NCBI GenBank assembly: GCA_949288725.1 | Contig: CASELF010000080.1 | Location: 1 to 35,144 of the forward strand | Direction: 5' to 3' | DNA: 35,144 nucleotides | DNA from: an uncultured bacterium | GTDB taxonomy: Bacteria > Cyanobacteriota > Vampirovibrionia > Gastranaerophilales > Gastranaerophilaceae | Shown: piece after piece, positions 21,007-28,893 of the stretch | Position numbering within the stretch: the stretch's first letter is position 1 | Layout: every line of letters begins with the position of its first letter | Notes under the pieces: generated by a model | What the model was told of the DNA's origin: nothing | The model's input: the letters and a program-made list of their open reading frames with translations, nothing else | The model's database searches: none | Made by a program: the position numbers and the translations under genes

Positions 21007-22179
21007 ATGAAAAAAGTTTTATCAGCATTATTTTCTTTATTTGTAATTGCTTCGATTGGAGTGCTTGCTTATTTCAATCAGCAATTTATAATGCATCAGG
21101 TTGATAAATTAAAGGGGATGTATTTTGTTGAAAAAGGCGATCAGGCTTATAAAGATTTGAAAATGAATGATGCTATAAGATTTTATAGCAAAGGTTTGTC
21201 TTTATTTCCGGAGCATTACGGGGCTTGGTACAATTTGGGTAATATTTATGTCGTTTATGAGGATTACCAATCTGCTATGTATGCTTATTCTCAAGCATAT
21301 AAGTATAATCCAAAGTTTATGATTGCCAGAATAAATTATGGTATTGTTGCTTCCGAAAAAATGGGTAACTTTGACAGTGCGATTGAGCAGTATGATAATG
21401 TCATTAATACTAAACGAAAATTAATATCAATCCCTTATGTTTTTGACAATAAATTAAGTTACAAAGAAAATAGAGCAATTGCTTATTATAATAAGGGCGT
21501 TACCTATAAGTTGAAAGCCTTATATACTGATGATAAGGTTCTAAAACGTATTTATATAAGTAAGGCTATAAATGCCTATGAAAACGCCGTAAAAATTGAT
21601 AATAACAATTATGACGCATTATTTAATCTTGCTCTTGCATATCATTCTTACGGAGATTACCGTCGTGCAGGGAAATGCTATTGCAAAGCAATAAATCTTG
21701 AGCCAATGAATTATGAACCTCATTACAATCTGGCTGTTTTATTAAGACGCTTGGGACATTATGAAGATGCTTATGAGGAAATAGATAAGGCAATTACGCT
21801 TATAACAGCATTGGATGAAAATTCAAGTGTTCAGGAATATGTTGCATCTGTTATGAATGATATAACAAGAAGTGTCTATACCAATTATGAACGCAGGAAA
21901 AAATTGCAGGCAATATTGGAGCAGGAAAAAAGAAAACTTGCTCAGAAAGATGAAAAATCAAGACAAAAATGGGCTAAGGATAAAGAAAAAGAAAAGAAAC
22001 AAAAAAATAAAAAAGGAATCAATGATGATTTTATTTTTGCTCCGGGTGTTAAAATCATTGACGGTAAAGTCGTTGAGCCTGAAGATATGGACAATGCAAT
22101 GGTTGAAACTTTTGGAAAATGTCCTTCTATCAGATTTTTTGATCCTTCACAAAAAGAGTTTATGCAAAGTTATGAGTAA
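21007..22179 (+). CDS. Membrane-anchored TPR-repeat protein
   Basis: 390 residues from the ATG at 21007 (MKKVLSALFSLFVIASIGVLAYF, one N-terminal membrane helix or uncleaved signal). The frame stays open upstream to about 20950, but those residues look like a second hydrophobic stretch without a ribosome site. At least six TPR units follow (for example AIRFYSKGLSLFPEHYGAWY then NLGNIYVVYEDY, and NLALAYHSYGDYRRAGKCY). Then comes a very basic Lys/Glu coiled stretch (about 300-355: QKDEKSRQKWAKDKEKEKK) and an acidic C-terminal tail. It likely organises partners at the inner membrane on the periplasmic side. The start lacks a good Shine-Dalgarno sequence. It converges on the dCMP deaminase gene with an 8-bp gap. 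Confidence 0.8.
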   Translation: MKKVLSALFSLFVIASIGVLAYFNQQFIMHQVDKLKGMYFVEKGDQAYKDLKMNDAIRFYSKGLSLFPEHYGAWYNLGNIYVVYEDYQSAMYAYSQAYKYNPKFMIARINYGIVASEKMGNFDSAIEQYDNVINTKRKLISIPYVFDNKLSYKENRAIAYYNKGVTYKLKALYTDDKVLKRIYISKAINAYENAVKIDNNNYDALFNLALAYHSYGDYRRAGKCYCKAINLEPMNYEPHYNLAVLLRRLGHYEDAYEEIDKAITLITALDENSSVQEYVASVMNDITRSVYTNYERRKKLQAILEQEKRKLAQKDEKSRQKWAKDKEKEKKQKNKKGINDDFIFAPGVKIIDGKVVEPEDMDNAMVETFGKCPSIRFFDPSQKEFMQSYE

Positions 22180-22187
22180 AATGAAGA

Positions 22188-22637
22188 TTATCTTTGATCT
22201 TCAAGTTCTTGTCTTATTGTCTCAACGGAAATGTGTATTATAGGTGAATTGTCATCTTTTTTTAGTACGCAGTGTTTTATTCCTGACTGAACAATGAAAC
22301 GCTTGCATAATATACATATAAAATTGTGTCCCCAAATGTATATCGTTGCATCTTTGCATCTGTCTTGTCCGGCTTGTATAATTGCGTTTTGCTCAGCGTG
22401 AATTGAACGGCAGGTTTCATATTTTGTGCCTGAGGCTATATTATTTTTTATTCTGTAACATTCCCCTCGTTCTAAGCAAGATTCTACTTTTGAGGGTGTG
22501 CCATTATAGCCTGTTGCCTTTATCTTTTTATCTTCCCCAACAATGACTGCTCCAACTTGTGCTCTGATGCAATTTGAACGGCTTGCACAAGTCTTGGCAA
22601 GATCTAAAAAATATTCATCCCACGATTTTACGCCCAT
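22188..22637 (-). CDS. Deoxycytidylate (dCMP) deaminase, ComEB type
   Basis: 149 residues of the zinc cytidine/deoxycytidylate deaminase family. The zinc and proton-shuttle motif HAEQNAI is at 80-86, the second zinc pair Cys108-x2-Cys111 is at FICILC (the usual Pro before the first Cys is Ile), and the N-terminal half has CIRAQVGAVIV and TGYNGTPSK typical of dCMP deaminases. It converts dCMP to dUMP, feeding dTMP synthesis. The extra Cys54, Cys60 and Cys76 fit the second zinc site seen in ComEB/T4-type enzymes. It lies 13 bp after the AICAR-transformylase-like gene, in one probable nucleotide-metabolism operon. Confidence 0.92.
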   Translation of the reverse strand: MGVKSWDEYFLDLAKTCASRSNCIRAQVGAVIVGEDKKIKATGYNGTPSKVESCLERGECYRIKNNIASGTKYETCRSIHAEQNAIIQAGQDRCKDATIYIWGHNFICILCKRFIVQSGIKHCVLKKDDNSPIIHISVETIRQELEDQR

Positions 22638-22650
22638 TTTGTTAATCCTT

Positions 22651-23592
22651 TTACTTCCAGTATCTGTAATTTCTTATTCCTGTATGTATCATAGAAATGT
22701 TATATTTATCTGCCAGTGATATTATTTTTGGCGAATCTTCACTGTCCCCTGATTCTATGATTAATCCTATTCTGCCTTGGATTGCTGCGTGAATTACTTC
22801 TTTTTGTTCAATTACTCCATCCACAGCAAGTACTGCTTCTTTTGAATTTTCACAAGCAATATCCATAGCATTTTCAACCGCATCTGCTAAAATTCCGGCT
22901 GATTGTACAATTGCTTTCGTTGCTAAATCCTTTACTATTATTGCAGATTTGCTGTTTGTATATTTAGCAATCTTCCAAGCAAATATTGCATCTTCTGCTT
23001 GTTGTTGTGTCGGTTTTGTTTTTCCTGCAACCTTGAAGGATGATTTTGTTAATTTGCTTGTGTTCTGCTCTTGTATCAAGTATCCAAACGGAGTTACTTT
23101 TATGTCTTTTGTGTTAAAGCCCAAAAGTTCCTGTAATGGACTTGTTATTTTTATTATGTTTATTTGTGTGTGTTTCTGTAAATATTCAAGTGCATCTTTT
23201 GAATAACTTGTTGCAATGATGTTGCGAATTTTCATTGCGTTTATTTGCATAACCGTTTCTAATGTAACTTCTTTGCTAAATCCAATTGTTCCTCCGGTAA
23301 GTGATAACGGATCACTTTCAACAATTTTTTCAAACGCAACTTCAACCGAACTTCCAAGTGCAACCGCACATAATCTTGATTCCTTTGATAAGGCTGATGC
23401 GTTTACATCAAAAAATTCTGCAAGTACCTCAACTGTTTTTGTTAAATCAAGATAATCTATGTATGTTAAATTCTCTTCATCACCTATTATTTCGTATTCC
23501 AATCCGTCTGAAATTTCAGAAAGTACTGCCAATTGATGAATATTCTCCCCGTTTGGCAAATTCTTAAATTCATTTATTTCTATGCTTTCCAT
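22651..23592 (-). CDS. Stand-alone AICAR transformylase-like protein (PurH C-terminal domain)
   Basis: 313 residues from the ATG at 23592 (GGAGA upstream), the size of the PurH transformylase domain without the IMP-cyclohydrolase domain. Matching segments, in order: LPNGENIHQLAVL (family 'LRYGENPHQ'), ALSKESRLCAVALGSSVEVA (family 'KHTNPCGVALG'), SDPLSLTGGTIGFSKEV, DAIFAWKIAKYTNSKSAIIV, and IISLADKYNISMIHTGIRNY. The catalytic Lys-His pair reads Lys-Glu if the alignment holds, and NPCG is degraded to RLCA, so normal formyl transfer to AICAR is doubtful. It may be a divergent or regulatory paralogue rather than the housekeeping enzyme. The promoter is TTGATA/TAATAT just upstream; the dCMP deaminase gene follows in the same transcript. 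Confidence 0.75.
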   Translation of the reverse strand: MESIEINEFKNLPNGENIHQLAVLSEISDGLEYEIIGDEENLTYIDYLDLTKTVEVLAEFFDVNASALSKESRLCAVALGSSVEVAFEKIVESDPLSLTGGTIGFSKEVTLETVMQINAMKIRNIIATSYSKDALEYLQKHTQINIIKITSPLQELLGFNTKDIKVTPFGYLIQEQNTSKLTKSSFKVAGKTKPTQQQAEDAIFAWKIAKYTNSKSAIIVKDLATKAIVQSAGILADAVENAMDIACENSKEAVLAVDGVIEQKEVIHAAIQGRIGLIIESGDSEDSPKIISLADKYNISMIHTGIRNYRYWK

Positions 23593-23612
23593 AATGTCTC
23601 CTGTCACGGTTG

Positions 23613-23641
23613 ATATTATCACGAAGAAATATCCCTATCAA
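23613..23641 (-). promoter_or_regulatory. Promoter of the PurH-like/dCMP deaminase operon
   Basis: On the minus strand TTGATA (23641-23636), 17 bp, TAATAT (23618-23613). The -10 lies in the palindrome tgata-t-tatca (23611-23621). The leader before the GGAGA ribosome site is very short. Confidence 0.6.
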
Positions 23642-23685
23642 GTTAATAATTTTTAAACTATTTGGTCGATATTATCAAATTTTTC

Positions 23686-23714
23686 TTGATAAATTCGTAT
23701 GTTTTTAATATAAT
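23686..23714 (+). promoter_or_regulatory. Promoter of the gene at 23744 with overlapping inverted repeat
   Basis: TTGATA (23686-23691), 17 bp, TATAAT (23709-23714). The repeat ttatcaa (23672-23678) / ttgataa (23686-23692) covers the -35 and could be an operator. Confidence 0.65.
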
Positions 23715-23743
23715 TTAGATGATTTAATTACTAAGAGGAAAAG

Positions 23744-24505
23744 ATGGCGATAGAGAATATGAATGACGGAGTTGGAAAAAAGATAGTTGAAGCATTAAAA
23801 ATGCAAAGTGCAGGTGCTCCTAATGGAGATGTCGTTATAAGCGAAGAACCTCAGGAAAATGATTCTACTGAGCAAAATTATGATGAATTTGCAGATTTAC
23901 AAGCAGATTCTTCTCAAACTATTGCTCAAAATGATAATCTTCAACCGGAACAAAATAATGCAAAACAACCTTCCGAGGTTTATAATGCTCAATTTGAAGA
24001 GCCTAATATTTCTTCCGATAATTTTATTCCGAATTTGCAAAGTTCAATTCATCCGTCAGAAAGACAAATGCAAATTAAATCTCAATTGCAATTCCAAGCA
24101 GCAACTCAGGGCGCTTCTCCTCAGTCATTTATAGACAGTGCTTTCAATCAAAGTATTGTTCAAGCATTGGGGGCTGGTTATACTCAAACTCAAGATGATT
24201 TTGAATATCCTTCTAATGTTGCTGTTTTAAAGCAGTTAATCGCTAAATTACCTTCAGGTGTTCCAAAGCAAACAGGGGCTTTGATTATTAAGCAAACTAT
24301 GGAGGCTCTTGGTATTTCTATGGGTAGTGTTTTACAAGAAGCAAAACAGGTTCAAGTCGCTCTTACTAATAATTCAAAAGAATGTCAAGCCAGTATTGTT
24401 GAATACCGTAAACAGATTGGTATTTTAGAAGCTAAAGCTCAAAGTTATCAGCATCAGGCTGCTATTATGAACGAAATTATTAATTTATTCATTCAAACTC
24501 GTTAA
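23744..24505 (+). CDS. Protein of unknown function with disordered N-terminus (253 aa)
   Basis: The first 110 residues are acidic and rich in Gln, Asn, Glu and Ser, with low complexity typical of disorder. The C-terminal half (about 115-253) is helical, including VLKQLIAKLPSGVPKQTGAL and an end with coiled-coil character (CQASIVEYRKQIGILEAKAQ). No signal peptide or membrane span. The start follows AAGAGGAAAAG, behind a near-consensus promoter. It converges, with a one-base gap, on the coiled-coil gene at 24507, and the next genes are also unfamiliar helical proteins. No family recognised. Confidence 0.72.
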   Translation: MAIENMNDGVGKKIVEALKMQSAGAPNGDVVISEEPQENDSTEQNYDEFADLQADSSQTIAQNDNLQPEQNNAKQPSEVYNAQFEEPNISSDNFIPNLQSSIHPSERQMQIKSQLQFQAATQGASPQSFIDSAFNQSIVQALGAGYTQTQDDFEYPSNVAVLKQLIAKLPSGVPKQTGALIIKQTMEALGISMGSVLQEAKQVQVALTNNSKECQASIVEYRKQIGILEAKAQSYQHQAAIMNEIINLFIQTR

Positions 24506-24506
24506 G

Positions 24507-24839
24507 TTATGCGGCTTTATAAGAGAATAATTCCTGAACGTTGTTGTTAATCATTTCATCGCAAGATTTGATTTCTGCGTCGTATTCAGAAATTTGTGTT
24601 TCCAGCATTTGTTTTTGTTGTTTTAATTTTGTTTCCAGTGCATTGAGTTTGTATTGTCGCTCTTGAAGTTTTTTTGCAATCAGTGTTTCTGATTGGTAAT
24701 CTGTACCAACTTGAAGCAGATTATTTGCTGAGTTTTGCGCTGCTGCAATCGCTGCTGTAATTAGTTGTAATTTCCAAGCAGCATTGGACTTTTGCAGTAC
24801 CAAAAATCTTTTTCTGATTATCCCGATTAGTAAACCCAT
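24507..24839 (-). CDS. Small coiled-coil protein (110 aa), unknown function
   Basis: The N-terminus is hydrophobic and basic (MGLLIGIIRKRFLVLQKSN), followed by an Ala/Gln-rich helix (TAAIAAAQNSANNLL) and a coiled coil from about residue 60. Its end, LETQISEYDAEIKSCDEMIN then NNVQELFSY, parallels the end of the protein at 26204-27259 (LQTEMDAVKKVISKNVESTFK). I take this as a shared tail pattern. It begins 10 bp after the 90-aa gene and is probably in one operon with it. Confidence 0.68.
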   Translation of the reverse strand: MGLLIGIIRKRFLVLQKSNAAWKLQLITAAIAAAQNSANNLLQVGTDYQSETLIAKKLQERQYKLNALETKLKQQKQMLETQISEYDAEIKSCDEMINNNVQELFSYKAA

Positions 24840-24849
24840 GTTCCGCCTT

Positions 24850-25122
24850 CTATCTTTTTTGGTCTAGATTTGTACCTTGCAAGAAACTGTGCTGGCTGTT
24901 TTCTGCTATCAACTGTTCCATCTTGTGTAATTGATGTCTGTGATAGTTTAGTCTGTACTGTGCCATTTTTAGTTTCTTTTTTATTGTCAGAAAATCTTTT
25001 ATTCCTTCTACTATTGAATTCCAGAACGCTTGTATCGGATTTGTTCTGATTATGTAATTCTTAGCGTACATTAAGAAATCTAAGATTCTTCTGATGTATA
25101 GTTCTAGAGTTTCTCGAAACAT
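24850..25122 (-). CDS. Small basic helical protein (90 aa), unknown function
   Basis: A basic, amphipathic helical protein (ETLELYIRRILDFLMYAKN, later LKMAQYRLNYHRHQLHKMEQ) with no signal peptide or clear membrane helix. The ATG has AAGGA about 9 nt upstream on the minus strand. It is the first gene of a pair with the coiled-coil gene at 24507. A 229-bp gap separates it from the terminator and stop of the next minus-strand gene. Apart from that terminator, the gap holds A/T-rich sequence with no gene. No family recognised. Confidence 0.65.
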   Translation of the reverse strand: MFRETLELYIRRILDFLMYAKNYIIRTNPIQAFWNSIVEGIKDFLTIKKKLKMAQYRLNYHRHQLHKMEQLIAENSQHSFLQGTNLDQKR

Positions 25123-25301
25123 TTTTATTCCTTACACTTTAGACCTACATGTATTTAAAAACATTATCTGTTCAAGTATTGATATTTTTTTATATCTAAC
25201 GTAACATTTCTTTACATAGGTCTACTTTTCTCTTTATTTGTTACGGATAAAATTTTTGAAACTTTAATTTTTTTAATAAAAATACACAATAAATATGACA
25301 A

Positions 25302-25330
25302 AAGGACTGATACATATTGTATCAGTCCTT
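25302..25330 (-). terminator. Terminator of the 27259-25352 operon
   Basis: A 12-bp perfect stem (aaggactgatac / gtatcagtcctt) with a 5-nt loop, followed on the minus strand by TTTTGTC. It lies 21 bp after the stop codon at 25352. Confidence 0.8.
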
Positions 25331-25351
25331 GCATCTTTCTCGGGGTTCTTA

Positions 25352-26173
25352 TTATAAGTCTTGAATTGCTTTACTATCGCCTTCAATACCTTCTTTAAGC
25401 ATTTTCTTTGCTACATCACCTTGAGTATCAAGCATTTTACATACTGTTTCGATGTTTCTTACTTTTGTTGAAAGGATAGTATCAGCACTGTTGGTTATGT
25501 TTCCGGATACGTTTTGGTAAGCGGCAAGTGCGGCAGATGAAGTTCCTTGCATTAGGTTTCCAAGAACTGTTGTTCCTGCTCCATATACACCTAAATATGG
25601 TGAAATGGCTGTTAAAATTCCTCCAAATCCGGATATACAACTTGCAAAAGGCATTACAATATTGGACGCAATTTTTCCCAGCCCTGTGCCTGTTCCAATT
25701 CCGTATGCTGCAGCGTTTGCAATATCAGCCAAGCCTCCGACACTTGATGCGTAGCCTGTTGCTGTTCCTGCTATTGTTGAACCGCCCCATCCGTTAAGAA
25801 TTGAAGATGCTCCGCCTGTTGCAAGTCCGTATATTGAATTTATTGATGCTGCTCCACTTGGAAATCCTGAATAATTATACAGGCTGTCAACTCCGTATGA
25901 TGAGCCGCCGCTTGTTCCTGAATAATATGAGGTTCCTGCTATGTTCATTGTTTCTGAACTGCCAAAAACTGTTGCAAATGCTGATGGCGCAAGTAAACTT
26001 GCTAAATTATACAAAAATCCGCCGGCTGATTCAAATCCGGTACCTGTTCCACTTCCTGATACCGTTAAATCTCTTAATCGGTCATAAGTTTCCCATAGTT
26101 GAGCTTTGGCGTTTCCGCTTGCTTCTCCAAATTTGTTTGCTATTACCAAATTGCTATCATTTTTGTACGACAT
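25352..26173 (-). CDS. Gly/Ser/Ala-rich protein of unknown function (273 aa)
   Basis: The N-terminus (about 1-40) and C-terminus (about 225-273: NIETVCKMLDTQGDVAKKML) are charged and helical, flanking a long Gly/Ser/Ala/Tyr-rich centre with low complexity (for example YSGTSGGSSYGVDSLYNYSG). The centre has several weakly hydrophobic stretches that could contact membranes. No Sec signal. RBS AAGAGG is present. It starts 30 bp after the upstream gene, so the two form an operon closed by the terminator at 25302. It could be a structural or exported filament-type protein; that is speculation. Confidence 0.68.
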   Translation of the reverse strand: MSYKNDSNLVIANKFGEASGNAKAQLWETYDRLRDLTVSGSGTGTGFESAGGFLYNLASLLAPSAFATVFGSSETMNIAGTSYYSGTSGGSSYGVDSLYNYSGFPSGAASINSIYGLATGGASSILNGWGGSTIAGTATGYASSVGGLADIANAAAYGIGTGTGLGKIASNIVMPFASCISGFGGILTAISPYLGVYGAGTTVLGNLMQGTSSAALAAYQNVSGNITNSADTILSTKVRNIETVCKMLDTQGDVAKKMLKEGIEGDSKAIQDL

Positions 26174-26203
26174 TTTAAACCTCTTATTATATCGATTATT
26201 TTA

Positions 26204-27259
26204 TTATTCACCAAATGTTTTGAATGTACTTTCAACGTTTTTAGAAATAACTTTCTTAACCGCATCCATTTCTGTTTGTAGTGCATTCTGTTCTGTATCA
26301 AGTTGTTTCAGTCTTAATTCTAATGTTCTGTCTTCTGTTTGTATTTGTTCTGTTTTTGCGTTGATATCTTGAACTTTTTTATCATACAGTGCTTGTTCAT
26401 AATAATATTTGTTCATTGCATCATTGTATGCATTTTCATCTGTTTTGGTTGAAGTTTCAAGTGTATATACCGCTGATGAGCCTTCAAGTTGCATTTCTGT
26501 TGCTCTTCCGTCTGAATCGTAATCTATTAGTGCATATTTTGAAACTTCTTTTGTTGTTTCTTGTGTGTCTGCATAATATGAATGTAATGCTGCTGATGCA
26601 TCATTTGCACAAGAGGCAAGAGAATCATTTGTAGTTGATGTGCCTGATGCAAAGTTTACATTTCCTGTGCTGTCTGTCCAGAAGAAGATATTATCAAGCG
26701 CTGTTGTATCTCCTGCTTTGAAATTAGCCCAATCTTTTGCAAGTTGTGATTCCGGCCAATCTGTTGCTATTTGATCTAACTCTGTTTGATATGAAGGCCA
26801 TACACTATCTGCTGAGGTGTCTTCTCTATCTACTGTATTCAGGCAAGAAACTTTCTTTGTTCCTATCATATAGTATCCGGCATCACCTTCTTGGGTTCCG
26901 GCTACATATTGTACTTGTGGATTTGAATTTGTGTTTCTTATCCCTTTGTATTCGTTTATTGATTGGCTATATGTTACGTAGGAGTTGTATTGTACACCAT
27001 CAGCATCTGTGTAATCTGCACTTCTTATGCTTGTGATTGCTTGCTCTGCATCTCCGTCTGAGAAGGTGTATTCTGTTGTTGAAAAATCAGTTGTGCTTGG
27101 TGGACTTGGTACATCCATTTGATATAATTGGTTCCACAATTCTGCACTTTGATTTGACAAGGCTAGTCTTGCCTGATTTATTTGTTGTCCTTCGTATTCT
27201 ACGTTTGATTTACGTGCTGCCAGGGATATCCATCTGGCTTGAGATGCTGCCATGCCCAT
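26204..27259 (-). CDS. Lineage-type protein with N-terminal 'GMAASQARW' motif and coiled-coil tail
   Basis: 351 residues. The N-terminus GMAASQARWISLAARKSN and the following helix (NQARLALSNQSAELWNQLYQ) resemble the start of hook- or rod-like axial proteins, where an N-terminal helix pairs with the C-terminal helix. The middle (about 55-280) is acidic, rich in Asp, Ser, Thr and Tyr and probably beta-structured. The last 70 residues are a coiled coil ending in LQTEMDAVKKVISKNVESTFK. No signal peptide. The start has AAGGAGAT 7-10 nt upstream. First gene of an operon with the Gly-rich gene at 25352. No enzyme motif seen; the hook-like idea comes from architecture only. Confidence 0.7.
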   Translation of the reverse strand: MGMAASQARWISLAARKSNVEYEGQQINQARLALSNQSAELWNQLYQMDVPSPPSTTDFSTTEYTFSDGDAEQAITSIRSADYTDADGVQYNSYVTYSQSINEYKGIRNTNSNPQVQYVAGTQEGDAGYYMIGTKKVSCLNTVDREDTSADSVWPSYQTELDQIATDWPESQLAKDWANFKAGDTTALDNIFFWTDSTGNVNFASGTSTTNDSLASCANDASAALHSYYADTQETTKEVSKYALIDYDSDGRATEMQLEGSSAVYTLETSTKTDENAYNDAMNKYYYEQALYDKKVQDINAKTEQIQTEDRTLELRLKQLDTEQNALQTEMDAVKKVISKNVESTFKTFGE

Positions 27260-27524
27260 AGTGTCTTATCTCCTTCTATCTTCTATCTTCGTTGTTTATA
27301 TTTTCCTTTTAATTATATTTTTTCAAAAGTCAATATTTTCTAATTATAATTATATACTATTTTCTTGGCTTATTCTCCTGTAACCTTTAAAAATCAACTG
27401 TTTGAAGGACTATTTTTTTATTTTTTCATACGTTTCTACTAATTAAGTTTAGTTAATTTTTAGTATTTTTTTATTTTTCTGTTAAAATATTCCATATAAT
27501 TGTAATATTAAGGGAAGGATTACC

Positions 27525-28892
27525 ATGAAATTTTCATCATCTTTTAAAGTTGGACTGTTAACATTAATTGCTCTTATTTTGTTAATCGGTACAGTGTTAA
27601 AAGTTAAGGGTAGGGCTTTTTCTTCTGCAGAACGTGTTGAAATTCAATTTAAAGACGTTAACGGTTTAAGACCAGGTGCCGGTGTGCAGATTATGGGCTT
27701 GAAAGTCGGTCAGGTTGAAGAAATCATTCCTGTTGTTAAAGGTGAAGAAAGTTATGTTAATGTAAAATTCGTTATTACAGATCCTAATGTTGTTATTCCA
27801 CGAGCATCATCTTTTTCTATTCAGCAATCAGGTATTATCGGGGAATTGTTCTTAGAAATTACTCCGCCTAGAGTGCTTACTATTTATGTTCCTATGAATG
27901 ACAAATATTTGCTTGATAAAAATGATCCGGTTGAGATGAAATTGAACGATAAGTACGAAAATGTAGGACTTATTAAGTCTGTTGAAGTTATTTCACGTGA
28001 GTCAATTCCTTATACTCAGAAAAATAATATCAAAACTAAGTATGCTTATAAAATTAATTACTTTATAAATTTGCCCGGCTTAATTATGCCTGAGTTTATT
28101 AAGGGGCGTGTTGTCAAAGAAAAATCTGATTACAAATTGAGAATTTCTTCTATTGATGATACTCCGGTTGCATACAAAAAGCAGGATTCTCCATATACAA
28201 TAATTGAACCTATGAGATTGTCTGATTTTATGGATTGGCAGTATAAGGCGGCTGAAACTCTTACTGAAACCAATAAAAAGGTTAATGATATTTTAACTGA
28301 TGAAACTATTGCTGATTTGAAAAAAACTATTGCTAATTTAGATGCTTTAACTGCAAAATCTAATGTTACATTGGGCAAGGTGGATGAACTTTTGGATTCA
28401 TCAAGGGCTGATATTGACAAGTTATTAACAATGACTCAACAAGCGACAGATGATTTTTCAAAATTATCTGCTAATATCAACGAAATTATCGGCGATAAGC
28501 AATTCAAGCAAACAATGCTTTCTACAGCAGATTCAGTTGATAAGTTAGCGAAAAATCTTAACAAGGTTATGGATGCTGCTGATGCTGAACAAACCGGTAA
28601 GAATTTGAAGATTATTGCTGAAAATCTTTCAGAAATCAGTGTAAGTATTAATGAAATTACCAAAGATGAAAAATTGAAAAAGCAGATTACAGATGCTATA
28701 ACTAATGCAAATTGCGCAATGTCAGAAGTTGCTACTGCTTTGGAAACTGTTAACAAAGTTAACCCTTCTAATGCAAATCAGGCTTCTGATTTGGAACAGA
28801 TTGTCAGCGATACTGTTGTTACTACAAGTAATTTGAGAAAATTCTCAGAAAAATTGAATAAACGTTTCTTGTTATTCAGATTATTATTCTAA
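27525..28892 (+). CDS. MlaD/Mce-domain lipid-transport protein
   Basis: 455 residues with one N-terminal membrane helix (about 7-27), then an MCE domain (about 38-115) with VEIQFKDVNGLRPGAGVQIM, GLKVGQVEEI and SGIIGELFLEI. MCE proteins form rings that pass lipids between inner and outer membranes for an ABC transporter (MlaFEDB) or its plastid TGD relatives. About 90 residues that I do not recognise follow, then a long coiled coil (about 235-440, with NVTLGKVDELLDSSRADIDK) typical of the longer Mce subunits. The start has GGGAAGG upstream, with TATAAT at 27495-27500. lpxK begins 1 bp after the stop. The ATPase and permease partners are not in this window. Confidence 0.9.
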   Translation: MKFSSSFKVGLLTLIALILLIGTVLKVKGRAFSSAERVEIQFKDVNGLRPGAGVQIMGLKVGQVEEIIPVVKGEESYVNVKFVITDPNVVIPRASSFSIQQSGIIGELFLEITPPRVLTIYVPMNDKYLLDKNDPVEMKLNDKYENVGLIKSVEVISRESIPYTQKNNIKTKYAYKINYFINLPGLIMPEFIKGRVVKEKSDYKLRISSIDDTPVAYKKQDSPYTIIEPMRLSDFMDWQYKAAETLTETNKKVNDILTDETIADLKKTIANLDALTAKSNVTLGKVDELLDSSRADIDKLLTMTQQATDDFSKLSANINEIIGDKQFKQTMLSTADSVDKLAKNLNKVMDAADAEQTGKNLKIIAENLSEISVSINEITKDEKLKKQITDAITNANCAMSEVATALETVNKVNPSNANQASDLEQIVSDTVVTTSNLRKFSEKLNKRFLLFRLLF

Positions 28893-28893
28893 T

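Noticed and set aside
23611..23692. Cluster of TATCA/TTGATA boxes as a multi-site operator
   Set aside because: Most are explained as the -35 and -10 elements of two divergent promoters; only the repeat over the plus-strand -35 remains of interest.
25140..25224. Inverted repeat tagaccta ... taggtcta as a small element
   Set aside because: Eight-base arms 69 bp apart in A/T-rich DNA with no gene between are within chance expectation.
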